Positions 8,043 to 15,658 are shown, counted from the stretch's first letter. The stretch is 38,426 bases of DNA from DASQHM01 sp035632095 (GCA_035632095.1 DASQHM010000152.1:1-38426); one strand, 5' to 3'. The notes: generated by a model not told the origin, from the letters alone. Numbers and translations are program-made.

Positions 8043-8411
8043 TCAGGCGTTGAGGCTGATTACATTGCCGCTTTGCGCGCTGCTGCGGAGCGAGGCCACC
8101 CGATAGGCCGCAATACCGTTGGCGGAGGATGCGTCATCGGGCGGGAAGGCCTCCTGGGCGATGAGCTGCGCCAGAAATGGGCTCGCCGGAAACCCGGGCG
8201 CGCGTGCTCCGTCACCGGAACGGCGGCGGGGCGGCAATGGCGCATCCTGCACCTGCGTGTCGCCGGAAGCCGAACTGAAGCCTATGGGGCTCGGCGGACT
8301 CTGAGAGGCCGTGCGGTCGCCGCGCGCAAGCGAGCCGTTGCCGAACGGCAATACCGGGCGCTCGCCGATTGCGGGCGCGAGGGCCGCGGCGGTGGCGAGA
8401 GCCGGAACCAT
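8043..8411 (-). CDS. Small hypothetical protein
   Basis: A possible 122-residue protein that I do not recognise with certainty. It has an Ala/Pro-rich N-terminus, a disordered Arg/Ser/Pro middle, and a more structured-looking C-terminal stretch with SPFLAQLIAQEAF followed by GIAAYRVAS. Short uncharacterised Rhizobiales proteins with a similar FLAxLIA...AAYR ending come to mind, but I could not verify this. It would fill the otherwise empty stretch between glpD and phaR. The ribosome-binding site is weak. The opposite strand also carries long open frames here, as expected in GC-rich DNA, so it may be spurious. Confidence 0.45.
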   Translation of the reverse strand: MVPALATAAALAPAIGERPVLPFGNGSLARGDRTASQSPPSPIGFSSASGDTQVQDAPLPPRRRSGDGARAPGFPASPFLAQLIAQEAFPPDDASSANGIAAYRVASLRSSAQSGNVISLNA

Positions 8412-8504
8412 TCAGTCAACCGACCGTGCAACCGAAAGAAGCGTGAGCGAAAGGGGGTTGGCCATTAACCAAGACAACATCTAGGGGTCTGTTTTGCTTG
8501 GGAA

Positions 8505-8534
8505 ATTGTAGGTCCAATACGCTATTCAGCGCAA
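8505..8534 (-). promoter_or_regulatory. Candidate promoter for the small hypothetical gene
   Basis: On the minus strand TTGCGC (8529-8534) and TACAAT (8505-8510) are 18 bp apart in a locally AT-rich stretch (about 8465-8560) between the hypothetical gene and phaR. The -10 matches five of six consensus bases; the -35 is weak. The rest of this 184-bp gap shows no terminator with a T-run. Confidence 0.35.
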
Positions 8535-8595
8535 ATTTTCTAAAAATTTCGTTATAGCTGATTTGCCCGCCGTTCGAGGATCAGGGTCCTAGACG

Positions 8596-9198
8596 CTACT
8601 CGGGCTTTTTGTTCGCCAGGTCGTCGAGCTGGCGCTGCATGGCATCGAGCTTGGACTTGAGCGTATTGATCTCGTCCTCGCTCTGGCGGCCCCGGCCTGG
8701 AATCGGCTCGCCGCCCCCGCCGCTGGTCGCCACCTGGCTGAACGGATTGAACATGCTCATGGCGCGCTGGAACATGGCCATGTTCTGGCGGCCCATTTCC
8801 TCGAAGTGCTTGAAGGGGTTAAGGCCCCCGAAGGTTTCCGTCACGTATTGCCGCATCTGCTCCTGGTTCTTGGCGAAGGTGCCCATGCTCGCTTCCAGGT
8901 AGCTTGGTATCAGGGCCTGCAGGCTGTCGCCATAGAAGCCGATCAACTGGCGGAGGAAGCCGGTCGGAAGCATGTTCTGCCCCTTGCCCTCTTCCTCGAA
9001 GATGATCTGGGTCAGGACCGACCGTGTGATGTCGTCCCCCGATTTGGCATCGTAGACCACGAAATCCTCGCCCCGCTTCACCATCTGGCAAAGGTGATCG
9101 AGGGTCACGTAGCTTGACGTGGCCGTATTGTAGAGCCGGCGATTGGCGTATTTCTTGATGATGATCGGCGCTTCCGGCGCCGCCGTCTGTTCGGCCAA
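8596..9198 (-). CDS. phaR: Polyhydroxyalkanoate synthesis repressor PhaR
   Basis: A 200-residue DNA-binding regulator that represses phasin and PHA genes and is released by binding to nascent PHA granules. The N-terminal PHB_acc_N domain is recognisable from IIIKKYANRRLYNTATSSYV (residues 11-30) and LCQMVKRGEDFVVYDAKSG, followed by the PHB accumulation regulatory domain with TRSVLTQIIFEEE and a second helix-rich segment ending in TFGGLNPF. The C-terminal 40 residues are Gly/Ser-rich and then coiled-coil-like (NTLKSKLDAMQRQLDDLANK). It is divergent from the phaC operon across a 146-bp region full of palindromes, as expected if it regulates both directions. Confidence 0.95.
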   Translation of the reverse strand: MAEQTAAPEAPIIIKKYANRRLYNTATSSYVTLDHLCQMVKRGEDFVVYDAKSGDDITRSVLTQIIFEEEGKGQNMLPTGFLRQLIGFYGDSLQALIPSYLEASMGTFAKNQEQMRQYVTETFGGLNPFKHFEEMGRQNMAMFQRAMSMFNPFSQVATSGGGGEPIPGRGRQSEDEINTLKSKLDAMQRQLDDLANKKPE

Positions 9199-9241
9199 GT
9201 GGCAGTCCTCGCTGTTGACAGACGTATTTCAGCGCGTTTTT

Positions 9242-9303
9242 GCTGCAGCGCGCAAGGAGAATGCTGCGCCTCTGTTGCGCAGCATTTCGGGTCGTACTGC
9301 AGT
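9242..9303. promoter_or_regulatory. Palindromic operator cluster between phaR and the pha operon
   Basis: Three dyads lie in the divergent region: GCTGCAGC (9242-9249), a perfect 10-bp inverted repeat AATGCTGCGC / GCGCAGCATT (9260-9269 and 9277-9286, 7-bp spacer), and ACTGCAGT (9296-9303). PhaR proteins are known to recognise CTGC-spacer-GCAG type sites, which all three resemble. Binding by this PhaR is inferred. Confidence 0.6.
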
Positions 9304-9344
9304 GCAACCGTGTCGCGCCGCGTCACGCCTGCTATAGTCCGTTC

Positions 9345-9761
9345 ATGCCGTCCGCGCCGGACCTTTCGGAATTGGCCGAACGTTACATCGAGCTCTGGCA
9401 GGAGCAGGTGGCGGCGCTGGCGAACGATCCGGGGCTGGCCAGTGCCACTGCGGAATTGTTGCGGGTCTTCGATGCGGCGGCTCGGCTTGCCGAAAAGGGT
9501 GGCGCAGGAGCAGCCTGGACCGATGCCATACGCCAAGCCCAAGGTTCCGAGAGCCACGGCGGCCGCACCGCCGCCGGCAGCGAGCCCGGCCACTCGGCAG
9601 GGGCCGCGCCCGTTGCTGCTGCATCTGGCGGCAGCCAATCAGAGCTTGCTGAGCTCGCTCGCCGCCTTGCCAAGTGCGAGGCTCGGCTCGCTCGCCTGGA
9701 ATCCGAGGCTCGCCCTAAACGCCGCCGACCTGCATCCAAGCCTCGCCGGCGTCGCTCCTGA
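9345..9761 (+). CDS. Small phasin/PhaE-like protein overlapping phaC
   Basis: A 138-residue protein of uncertain family. Residues 5-50 form an amphipathic helical region (LAERYIELWQEQVAALANDP) similar in character to phasins and PhaE-type synthase partners. A Gly/Ala/Ser linker follows, then a coiled-coil-like helix (ELAELARRLAKCEARLARLE, 100-119) and a very basic tail (PKRRRPASKPRRRRS). The ATG at 9345 is the first gene start downstream of the palindromic region. Its last 79 codons overlap phaC in another reading frame. Both halves look like protein: the heptad pattern and basic tail in this frame, and the family N-terminus in the phaC frame. A role at the PHA granule, perhaps binding DNA through the tail, is inference. 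Confidence 0.6.
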   Translation: MPSAPDLSELAERYIELWQEQVAALANDPGLASATAELLRVFDAAARLAEKGGAGAAWTDAIRQAQGSESHGGRTAAGSEPGHSAGAAPVAAASGGSQSELAELARRLAKCEARLARLESEARPKRRRPASKPRRRRS

Positions 9762-10800
9762 AGCATTGTTCGGCGCCGTTGCCCGTGCGGCGCATAGCCG
9801 GCTGCATGCCATGCTCGACGGCATCGCGCGTTACCGCACCTTTCCCTATCGCAGAGACCTGGCGGATCCGCCGGTGATCTGGAGCCAAGGTTCGGCGCGC
9901 CTGCTGGACTACGGATCGGCCGATGCCGACGCTCCGATCGCACTTTTCGTGCCCTCGCTGGTCAATCGCGCCTACGTGCTGGATTTGTCCGCGCGCCGAA
10001 GTTTGCTGCGGTGGCTGGCAAGCCAAGGGGTGCGGCCCTTGCTGCTCGACTGGGGAGCCCCCGGCGCGAGCGAGCGCGGCTTCGGCATCAGCGACTATAT
10101 CGAGGGCCCCTTGGCCGACGCGCTTCGCGTGGCGAATTCCGTGGCGCGCGGGCCGGTGCATGTGGCCGGCTATTGCATGGGCGGCACGTTGGCCCTGGCA
10201 TTGGCGCAACGCCGCCGGCCGCAGATCCGATCACTGGCGCTGCTCGCGGCGCCATGGGACTTTCACGCAGCCGGCGGCCAGGGGCTGATTTTCGCCGCGC
10301 TCCGCTATTCGATTCGACATGTGTTGCGGGAACTCGGCGAAATGCCCGTCGAAATGTTGCAGGCGTTGTTCCTCATGCTCGATCCCAACCTGTCGCAGCG
10401 GAAGTTTGCATCCTTCGCGCGCATGGACGGTACGAGCGATGCGGCGGAAGACTTCGTGGCGCTCGAAGATTGGGTCAATGACGGGGTGCCGCTGACGGGT
10501 CCGACGGCCGCAGAGTGTCTGATCGATTGGTACGGCGACAACGCCACCATGCGCGGGGCCTGGCGCGTGGGCGGCGAGGCAATCCGCCCCGAGTTGTTAT
10601 CACTGCCGAGCCTCATTGTGGTGCCCCACAACGACCGCATCGTGCCGCCTGCCTCGGCGTCGGCGCTGGCGGTGCGGCTTCCCGGCGCACTTGCCATCGA
10701 ACCGCCGGCGGGCCATATCGGCATGGTGGTGGGCAGCAAGGCGGAGGCCGGGCTGTGGCGGCCGTTGCGCGATTGGTTGTTGCGCGGATCGCAAACCTAG
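9523..10800 (+). CDS. phaC: PHA synthase-like alpha/beta hydrolase (PhaC)
   Basis: A 425-residue enzyme that would polymerise (R)-3-hydroxyacyl-CoA into polyhydroxyalkanoate. The lipase-like box reads AGYCMGG with the nucleophile C218; the acid D371 (HNDRIVP) and H398 (AGHIG) complete the triad. The segment VPSLVNRAYVLDL followed by LLLDWGAPG is typical of PhaC. It is shorter than class I synthases (about 580-600 residues) and closer in size to class III PhaC, which needs a PhaE partner; the overlapping upstream gene is a candidate. The ATG at 9523 has AGGAG 12 bp upstream, and the family N-terminus (RPLLLHLA from residue 29) lies inside the overlap, so a later start would truncate it. phaA and phaB follow. 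Confidence 0.88.
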   Translation: MPYAKPKVPRATAAAPPPAASPATRQGPRPLLLHLAAANQSLLSSLAALPSARLGSLAWNPRLALNAADLHPSLAGVAPEALFGAVARAAHSRLHAMLDGIARYRTFPYRRDLADPPVIWSQGSARLLDYGSADADAPIALFVPSLVNRAYVLDLSARRSLLRWLASQGVRPLLLDWGAPGASERGFGISDYIEGPLADALRVANSVARGPVHVAGYCMGGTLALALAQRRRPQIRSLALLAAPWDFHAAGGQGLIFAALRYSIRHVLRELGEMPVEMLQALFLMLDPNLSQRKFASFARMDGTSDAAEDFVALEDWVNDGVPLTGPTAAECLIDWYGDNATMRGAWRVGGEAIRPELLSLPSLIVVPHNDRIVPPASASALAVRLPGALAIEPPAGHIGMVVGSKAEAGLWRPLRDWLLRGSQT

Positions 10801-10875
10801 GTCCGGTGGCCGGATCGCGCATTGACGAATAGCTTTTCCGGTCTCCGCCGCTTAGCATGGACCATCGAGATTTTC

Positions 10876-10897
10876 GCGGCGGCAGCAGCGCCGCCGC
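10876..10897. repeat. GC hairpin in the phaC-phaA leader
   Basis: GCGGCGGC and GCCGCCGC form a perfect 8-bp inverted repeat around AGCAGC, 30 bp before the phaA GTG. It could act on phaA mRNA stability or translation, or as a weak terminator; there is no T-run. The rest of the 127-bp phaC-phaA gap has an isolated TTGACG but no convincing -10. Confidence 0.45.
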
Positions 10898-10927
10898 ATG
10901 GTTTCAACTCGGCATAAGGAGCGCATC

Positions 10928-12103
10928 GTGACCAATGTCGTGATTGCCAGCGCCGCCCGCACTCCGGTCGGCTCGTTCAACGGTAGCCTTAGCAGCGTGA
11001 GCGCGCACTACCTCGGGCAGGTTGCCATCACGGCGGCGCTCGACCGCGCCAAGGTGGCGCCCGCGGAGGTGAGCGAAGTCATCATGGGGCAGATCCTGAG
11101 CGCGGGTCAGGGCCAGAACCCGGCGCGGCAGGCATCGATCGGCGCGGGCCTTCCCGTCGAGGTGCCGGCATGGGGCGTGAACCAATTGTGCGGTTCGGGA
11201 TTGCGCGCCGTGGCGCTCGGCTATCAGGCGATCGTCAACGGCGACAGCAAGGTGGTCGTGGCCGGCGGCCAGGAAAGCATGAGCCAGGCGCCGCATTGCG
11301 CCTATCTTCGCGGCGGCGTGAAGATGGGCGACTTCCAGATGATCGACACCATGATCAAGGACGGCCTGTGGGATGCCTTCAACGGCTATCACATGGGCAA
11401 CACCGCCGAGAACGTCGCCAAGCAGTGGCAGATCACGCGCGACCTGCAAGATCGTTTCGCCGTCGGCTCGCAGAACAAGGCCGAGGCGGCGCAGAAGGCG
11501 GGACGGTTCAAGGACGAGATCGTTGCGGTCACCATCAAGACCCGCAAGGGCGACGTGAAGGTGGATCAGGACGAATTCATCCGCCACGGCGTGACGCTGG
11601 AAGGCATCAGCGGCCTCAGGCCGGCATTCGCCAAGGACGGCACGGTGACGGCGGCCAACGCCAGCGGCATCAACGACGGCGCCGCGGCGGCGGTGCTGAT
11701 GACGGAAGAAGAGGCAAGGCGCCGCGGCATCACGCCGCTAGCGCGCATCGTGTCCTGGGCGCAGGCGGGGGTCGATCCCGCGATCATGGGGTCGGGCCCG
11801 ATCCCGGCGAGCCGCGCGGCGCTGAAGAAGGCCGGCTGGTCGACCAAGGATCTCGATCTGGTGGAAGCGAACGCGGCCTTCGCCGCCCAAGCTTGCGCCG
11901 TCAACAAGGACCTCGGCTGGGATACCTCGAAGGTGAACGTCAACGGCGGCGCCATCGCCATCGGCCATCCCATCGGCGCATCGGGCGCGCGCATTCTGGC
12001 GACGCTTCTGTTTGAGATGCAGAAGCGCGACGCCAAGAAGGGGCTCGCCACGCTCTGCATCGGCGGCGGCATGGGCATTGCCATGTGCATCGCCCGCGAC
12101 TGA
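10928..12103 (+). CDS. phaA: Acetyl-CoA acetyltransferase (beta-ketothiolase) PhaA
   Basis: A 391-residue biosynthetic thiolase that condenses two acetyl-CoA to acetoacetyl-CoA, the first step of polyhydroxybutyrate synthesis. The nucleophile C88 lies in NQLCGSG, H347 in GHPIGASG and C377 in LCIGGGMG, all in the family's positions. The third fingerprint motif, usually NEAF, reads NAAF here (N315-F318), an unusual loss of the glutamate. I chose the GTG at 10928 because AAGGAG sits 6 bp before it and the length then equals the family's; an in-frame ATG at 10898 has no such site and adds ten unrelated residues. phaB follows 46 bp downstream. Confidence 0.93.
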   Translation: MTNVVIASAARTPVGSFNGSLSSVSAHYLGQVAITAALDRAKVAPAEVSEVIMGQILSAGQGQNPARQASIGAGLPVEVPAWGVNQLCGSGLRAVALGYQAIVNGDSKVVVAGGQESMSQAPHCAYLRGGVKMGDFQMIDTMIKDGLWDAFNGYHMGNTAENVAKQWQITRDLQDRFAVGSQNKAEAAQKAGRFKDEIVAVTIKTRKGDVKVDQDEFIRHGVTLEGISGLRPAFAKDGTVTAANASGINDGAAAAVLMTEEEARRRGITPLARIVSWAQAGVDPAIMGSGPIPASRAALKKAGWSTKDLDLVEANAAFAAQACAVNKDLGWDTSKVNVNGGAIAIGHPIGASGARILATLLFEMQKRDAKKGLATLCIGGGMGIAMCIARD

Positions 12104-12149
12104 TCGGCGAAGACCGCATCGGCGGGGAGGAAACGTCAGGGAGGACATC

Positions 12150-12872
12150 ATGGCTCGCGTAGCGATCGTCACCGGCGGCACGCGCGGCATCGGCGGCGCG
12201 ATATCGAAAGCCTTGAAACAGGCCGGCTACAAAGTTGCCGCCACCTACGCCGGCAACGACGCGAAAGCGCAGGCGTTCAACAAGGAGACCGGCATCCCTG
12301 TGTACAAATGGGACGTGTCGGACTTCGCCGCCTGCCAGGCCGGGGTTCTGCGCGTGACCAACGATCTCGGTCCCGTGGACATTCTGGTGAACAACGCCGG
12401 CATCACCCGCGACGCCACACTGCACAAGATGTCGCATGAGTCCTGGCAGTCGGTAATCGACACCAATCTCGGCTCCTGCTTCAACATGTGCCGCGCGGTC
12501 ATCGATTCCATGCGCGAGCGCAACTTCGGCCGCATCGTCAACATCGGCTCTATCAACGGCCAGGCCGGGCAATACGGCCAGGTGAACTACGCGGCGGCGA
12601 AGTCGGGCATCCACGGCTTCACCAAGGCGCTGGCGCAAGAAGGCGCGGCGAAGGGCATCACGGTGAACGCCATCGCGCCGGGCTACGTTGATACGGACAT
12701 GGTTGCGGCGGTGCCGGCCAATGTGCTGGAGAAGATCGTCGCCCGCATCCCGGTCGGCCGTCTCGGCAAGGCGGAGGATATCGCCCGCGGCGTGATGTTC
12801 CTGGTGGCGGACGATGCCGGCTTCATTACCGGCTCGACCATGTCCATCAACGGCGGCCAGCATATGTATTGA
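12150..12872 (+). CDS. phaB: Acetoacetyl-CoA reductase PhaB
   Basis: A 240-residue short-chain dehydrogenase that reduces acetoacetyl-CoA to (R)-3-hydroxybutyryl-CoA with NADPH, giving the monomer for PhaC. The nucleotide motif TGGTRGIG is at residues 8-15, NNAGITRD in the middle, the catalytic serine in NIGSINGQAGQYGQ, and YAAAKSG holds the tyrosine and lysine. The C-terminal MSINGGQHMY ending is typical of PhaB/FabG-like reductases. Position directly behind phaA favours PhaB over FabG. The ATG at 12150 has AGGGAGGA just upstream. Confidence 0.94.
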   Translation: MARVAIVTGGTRGIGGAISKALKQAGYKVAATYAGNDAKAQAFNKETGIPVYKWDVSDFAACQAGVLRVTNDLGPVDILVNNAGITRDATLHKMSHESWQSVIDTNLGSCFNMCRAVIDSMRERNFGRIVNIGSINGQAGQYGQVNYAAAKSGIHGFTKALAQEGAAKGITVNAIAPGYVDTDMVAAVPANVLEKIVARIPVGRLGKAEDIARGVMFLVADDAGFITGSTMSINGGQHMY

Positions 12873-12873
12873 G

Positions 12874-12891
12874 CGCGCTGCTCGAAGCGCG
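12874..12891 (+). terminator. Possible hairpin terminator after phaB
   Basis: CGCGCT and AGCGCG pair perfectly around a 6-nt loop, starting one base after the phaB stop codon. There is no following T-run, so intrinsic termination is uncertain; it may instead protect the mRNA 3' end. Confidence 0.35.
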
Positions 12892-12914
12892 GCCGCATTC
12901 GACTTCGATCGGGG

Positions 12915-13817
12915 ATGGCTGAAAGGTCACGGGCCGCGCCGCGCCCGGCGATCGGTGCGACGCTCGTCGGCGGCGGCGCAATTCTCCTTTGGGCGACGCT
13001 TGCGGCGCTGACCACCTCGGCGCGCGGCGTGCCGACGTTCCTGTTGGCGGCCCTGGCCTTCAGCATCGGATTTTCGCTGGCGGCGGCAAAGTGGGCGGCG
13101 CTCGGTGAAAGCCCGTTCGAGCGGTTGCGATTGCCGGCCCGCGTCTGGGCCGTCGGCATTTTGGGGCTGGGCGGCTATCACGTGCTGTATTTCCTGGCGC
13201 TGCGTCTGGCGCCGCCGGTCGAAGCCAATCTGATCAACTATCTTTGGCCGCTGCTCATCGTCTTGTTTTCGGCGTTGCTGCCCGGCGAGCGATTGCGCTG
13301 GTTTCATGTGGCCGGCGGAGCGGCGGGCCTCGTCGGCGCCGCCGTTCTGATTGCCAGCGGAGGCATTGCCGTCGAGGGCCATGCGGCGCTCGGCTATGTG
13401 GCCGCCTTAGGCTGCGCGCTCACGTGGTCTGCCTACTCGGTGCTGAGCCGGCGGTTTGCCTCCGTGCCGAGCGACGCGGTCGGCGGATTTTGCGGCGCCA
13501 CCGCGATCATCTGCTGGGCGGCGCATGCGGCATTCGAGCCTGCGGTATGGCCGAGCGGCGCCGAATGGTATGCCGTGCTCGCGCTCGGTTGCGGCCCGGT
13601 TGGCGCGGCGTTCTATCTCTGGGACTGGGGCGTGAAGCAGGGCGACATACGCGCGCTCGGAACGGCGGCTTATGCGACGCCGCTGCTCTCGACCTTGCTG
13701 TTGATCGTCATCGGCGTCGCCCGGCCCACGTCGTTTCTGGCGCTCGCCACGTTGCTGATCGTCGGCGGCGCGGCGCTCGGTTCCGGCGATCTTTGGCGGG
13801 GCCGCGCTGGCGGTTAG
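12915..13817 (+). CDS. EamA/DMT family exporter, YddG-like
   Basis: A 300-residue inner-membrane protein with about ten hydrophobic segments in two EamA repeats. Features such as LLWATLAALT near the N-terminus, NLINYLWPLLIVLFSALL around residues 105-122 and WDWGVKQGDIRALGTAAYATPLLSTLLL near 240 are those of the YddG branch, exporters of aromatic amino acids and other hydrophobic metabolites. The substrate is not provable from sequence. It starts 42 bp after phaB and ends overlapping by 4 bp, tail to tail, with the cupin gene on the other strand. Confidence 0.83.
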   Translation: MAERSRAAPRPAIGATLVGGGAILLWATLAALTTSARGVPTFLLAALAFSIGFSLAAAKWAALGESPFERLRLPARVWAVGILGLGGYHVLYFLALRLAPPVEANLINYLWPLLIVLFSALLPGERLRWFHVAGGAAGLVGAAVLIASGGIAVEGHAALGYVAALGCALTWSAYSVLSRRFASVPSDAVGGFCGATAIICWAAHAAFEPAVWPSGAEWYAVLALGCGPVGAAFYLWDWGVKQGDIRALGTAAYATPLLSTLLLIVIGVARPTSFLALATLLIVGGAALGSGDLWRGRAGG

Positions 13818-14245
13818 CTCGCTCCGGGCCGCCAGCCGGGCGGGGCGAGTTCGAAGCGGGCGAATTCGAACGCCGGCGCGACGGTGCAGCCGACCAGGGT
13901 CCAGGCGCCGAGCGATTGCGCCGACTGCCAGGCATGGGCGGGCACCACCACTTGCGGCGCGTCGCCGCGGGCGATTTCGTTGCCGAGCCGATGCTCGGCC
14001 GTGGTTCGTCCGTCACCGGAAATCTTAATCTTGAGCGGCGCGCCGGCATAAAAATGCCAAATCTCGGCCGCATCGATGCGATGCCAGTGGGACCGCTCGC
14101 CGGCTTGCAGCAGATAGTAGATCGCGGTGCCGGCGCTGCGGCCGCCCGCCGTATTCGCATCGCGAAACGTCTCGCGGTAGTGGCCGCCTTCCGGATGCGG
14201 CTTTAAGCCAAGGCGTTCGATCACCTCGGCCGCTTCGAGCGTCAT
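13814..14245 (-). CDS. Cupin_5 (DUF985) family protein
   Basis: A 143-residue single-domain cupin. The family pattern is clear: EVIERLGLKPHPEGGHYRETFRD at the start, AIYYLLQAGERSHWHRID around 40-60, EIWHFYAGAPL, then PAHAWQSAQSLGAWTLVGCTVAPAF and a C-terminal FELAPPGW. The conserved histidines could bind a metal or a sugar-like ligand, but no reaction is established for this family. Its ATG overlaps the stop of the glutathione S-transferase gene (ATGA), so the two are translationally coupled in a gloB-GST-cupin operon. Confidence 0.85.
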   Translation of the reverse strand: MTLEAAEVIERLGLKPHPEGGHYRETFRDANTAGGRSAGTAIYYLLQAGERSHWHRIDAAEIWHFYAGAPLKIKISGDGRTTAEHRLGNEIARGDAPQVVVPAHAWQSAQSLGAWTLVGCTVAPAFEFARFELAPPGWRPGAS

Positions 14246-14838
14246 CCCTTGGGCACGGTTTGCGTCATGGAGGGCCGCTTGGCGAAGCTCTCGTACCATG
14301 CGGCAAGCTTGGCGCGACCCTTGCGCCACTCGTCGCCCGGAAAACGGAAGTCGAGATAGCCAAGCGCGCAGCCGACCGCCAGCGTGCCGATGGTAACGCC
14401 TTCGAGTTCGCCGGCGCTCTTTTCCAGCGCGTCCAAGGTCTGCCGGATGGAGCGCTGGTATTGCGACAAGCGTTCCGGCGATTGTTGCGCCGGCGGCCGC
14501 AAAGTCTCCTGGCGGCGCGGCACCGCCGCGTCGAGTATCCCGTCGGCCATAGCCTGCAGCCGCAACACTTTCCAGCGCTGCGGGCCGCTCGGCGGAATCA
14601 ATTTGGCGCCCTTGCCGAGCGAATCGAGGTAGTCGCAGATCACCGGACTGTCGAACAGCATGGAACCGTCGTCGAGCCTGAGCGAGGGCACGCGATGCAC
14701 CGGATTGACCTTGCCGTATTGCGAATCGGCGGCGTAGAGATCGGCGACCGTATCGAGTTCGAGCTTGATGCCGAGTTCGATGGCGGCTGCGTAAACCTTG
14801 CGCACGTATGGCGAGGCCGGCGAGTAATAGAGCTTCAT
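14242..14838 (-). CDS. Glutathione S-transferase family protein
   Basis: A 198-residue cytosolic protein with the thioredoxin-like N-terminal domain (MKLYYSPASPYVRKVYAAAI, then NPVHRVPSLRLDDGSMLFDSPVICDYLD with the glutathione-binding P-S and D-S pairs) and an all-helical C-terminal domain ending in WYESFAKRPSM. A Ser in SPASPYVR is the likely thiol-activating residue. Two close ATGs (14847 and 14838) are possible; I took the second because it gives the usual MKLYYS start. It lies 23 bp behind gloB, a glutathione-dependent enzyme, which supports a role in glutathione-linked detoxification. Confidence 0.87.
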   Translation of the reverse strand: MKLYYSPASPYVRKVYAAAIELGIKLELDTVADLYAADSQYGKVNPVHRVPSLRLDDGSMLFDSPVICDYLDSLGKGAKLIPPSGPQRWKVLRLQAMADGILDAAVPRRQETLRPPAQQSPERLSQYQRSIRQTLDALEKSAGELEGVTIGTLAVGCALGYLDFRFPGDEWRKGRAKLAAWYESFAKRPSMTQTVPKG

Positions 14839-14861
14839 CGCATCCATCCGAATTGTTGGTT

Positions 14862-15632
14862 CTAGAATTTGTCCTTGCGCCGCCGGGTTTCGGCAAACAC
14901 CGAGACCAGGTCCGCGCCTTCCAGCCCGACGGTGCGTTGCAGGCCGGGGCTCGCCGGCCGCAGGAACGGATTGGTCGCCCGTTCCTCTCCGATCGTCGAG
15001 GGCACGGTGGGCCGCTTTTGGGCCCGCATGGCGTCGATCTCGGCGGAGCGCCGGCGCAGCGCGGCGTTGTCCGGCTCTACCGTAAGGGCGAAGCGGGCGT
15101 TGGCTTGCGTATATTCGTGGGCGCAATAGACGCGCGTGTCATCCGGCAAGGCCGCGAGCTTGGACAGGCTGGTCCACATCTGCTGCGGCGTGCCTTCGAA
15201 CAACCGGCCGCAGCCGAGCGCGAACATGGTGTCGCCGCAGAACAGCGCCTTGTCGTCGGCGAACCAGTAGGCGATATGGCCGCGCGTATGGCCCGGAATA
15301 TCGAAGACGCGGGCCTTGGCCTTGCCGAACGTATAGGTGTCGCCTTCGCCGACTTCAAACTCGATGCCGGGTATGCGCGCCTTGTCCGCCCGCGGACCGA
15401 CGATGGTGCAGCCCGTCGCGGCCTTGAGCTCCATGTTGCCGCCCACATGATCCATGTGGTGGTGCGTGTTCAAGATATGGGTGAGCTTCCAGCCGCGGCG
15501 TTTCAGCTCGTCGAGGACGGGACCCGCCACGGCGGGATCGACCGTGGCTGTGACATTCGCCTCCGGCTCATGCACCAGGTAGACGTAGTTGTCGTTCAGG
15601 ACGGGTATCTGGACGATGTCGAGTTTGCTCAT
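14862..15632 (-). CDS. gloB: Hydroxyacylglutathione hydrolase (glyoxalase II)
   Basis: A 256-residue metallo-beta-lactamase fold enzyme that hydrolyses S-D-lactoylglutathione to D-lactate and glutathione, the second step of methylglyoxal removal. The binuclear metal motif THHHMDHVGG is at about residues 57-66; further ligands are H in PGHTRGH and D in FCGDTMF, and AHEYTQANARFA marks the glutathione-binding region. The C-terminal end with RATNPFLR is typical. It leads a gloB-GST-cupin operon and is divergent from a methyltransferase, a neighbour commonly seen in alphaproteobacteria. Confidence 0.95.
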   Translation of the reverse strand: MSKLDIVQIPVLNDNYVYLVHEPEANVTATVDPAVAGPVLDELKRRGWKLTHILNTHHHMDHVGGNMELKAATGCTIVGPRADKARIPGIEFEVGEGDTYTFGKAKARVFDIPGHTRGHIAYWFADDKALFCGDTMFALGCGRLFEGTPQQMWTSLSKLAALPDDTRVYCAHEYTQANARFALTVEPDNAALRRRSAEIDAMRAQKRPTVPSTIGEERATNPFLRPASPGLQRTVGLEGADLVSVFAETRRRKDKF

Positions 15633-15645
15633 GGCGCGACCATAA

Positions 15646-15658
15646 CATTGCTGCAATG
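15646..15658. promoter_or_regulatory. CATTGC/GCAATG dyad before gloB
   Basis: CATTGC and GCAATG form a perfect 6-bp inverted repeat around one base, 13 bp before the gloB ATG. The position over the leader would suit a repressor site. A related ATTGC...GCAAT pair lies in front of metX. No binding protein can be named. Confidence 0.4.

Noticed and set aside
6033..8468. Very long open frame (811 codons) on the plus strand opposite the MFS and glpD genes
   Set aside because: It is antisense to two clearly recognised genes, has Arg/His/Ala-rich composition typical of shadow frames in GC-rich DNA, and shows no domain.
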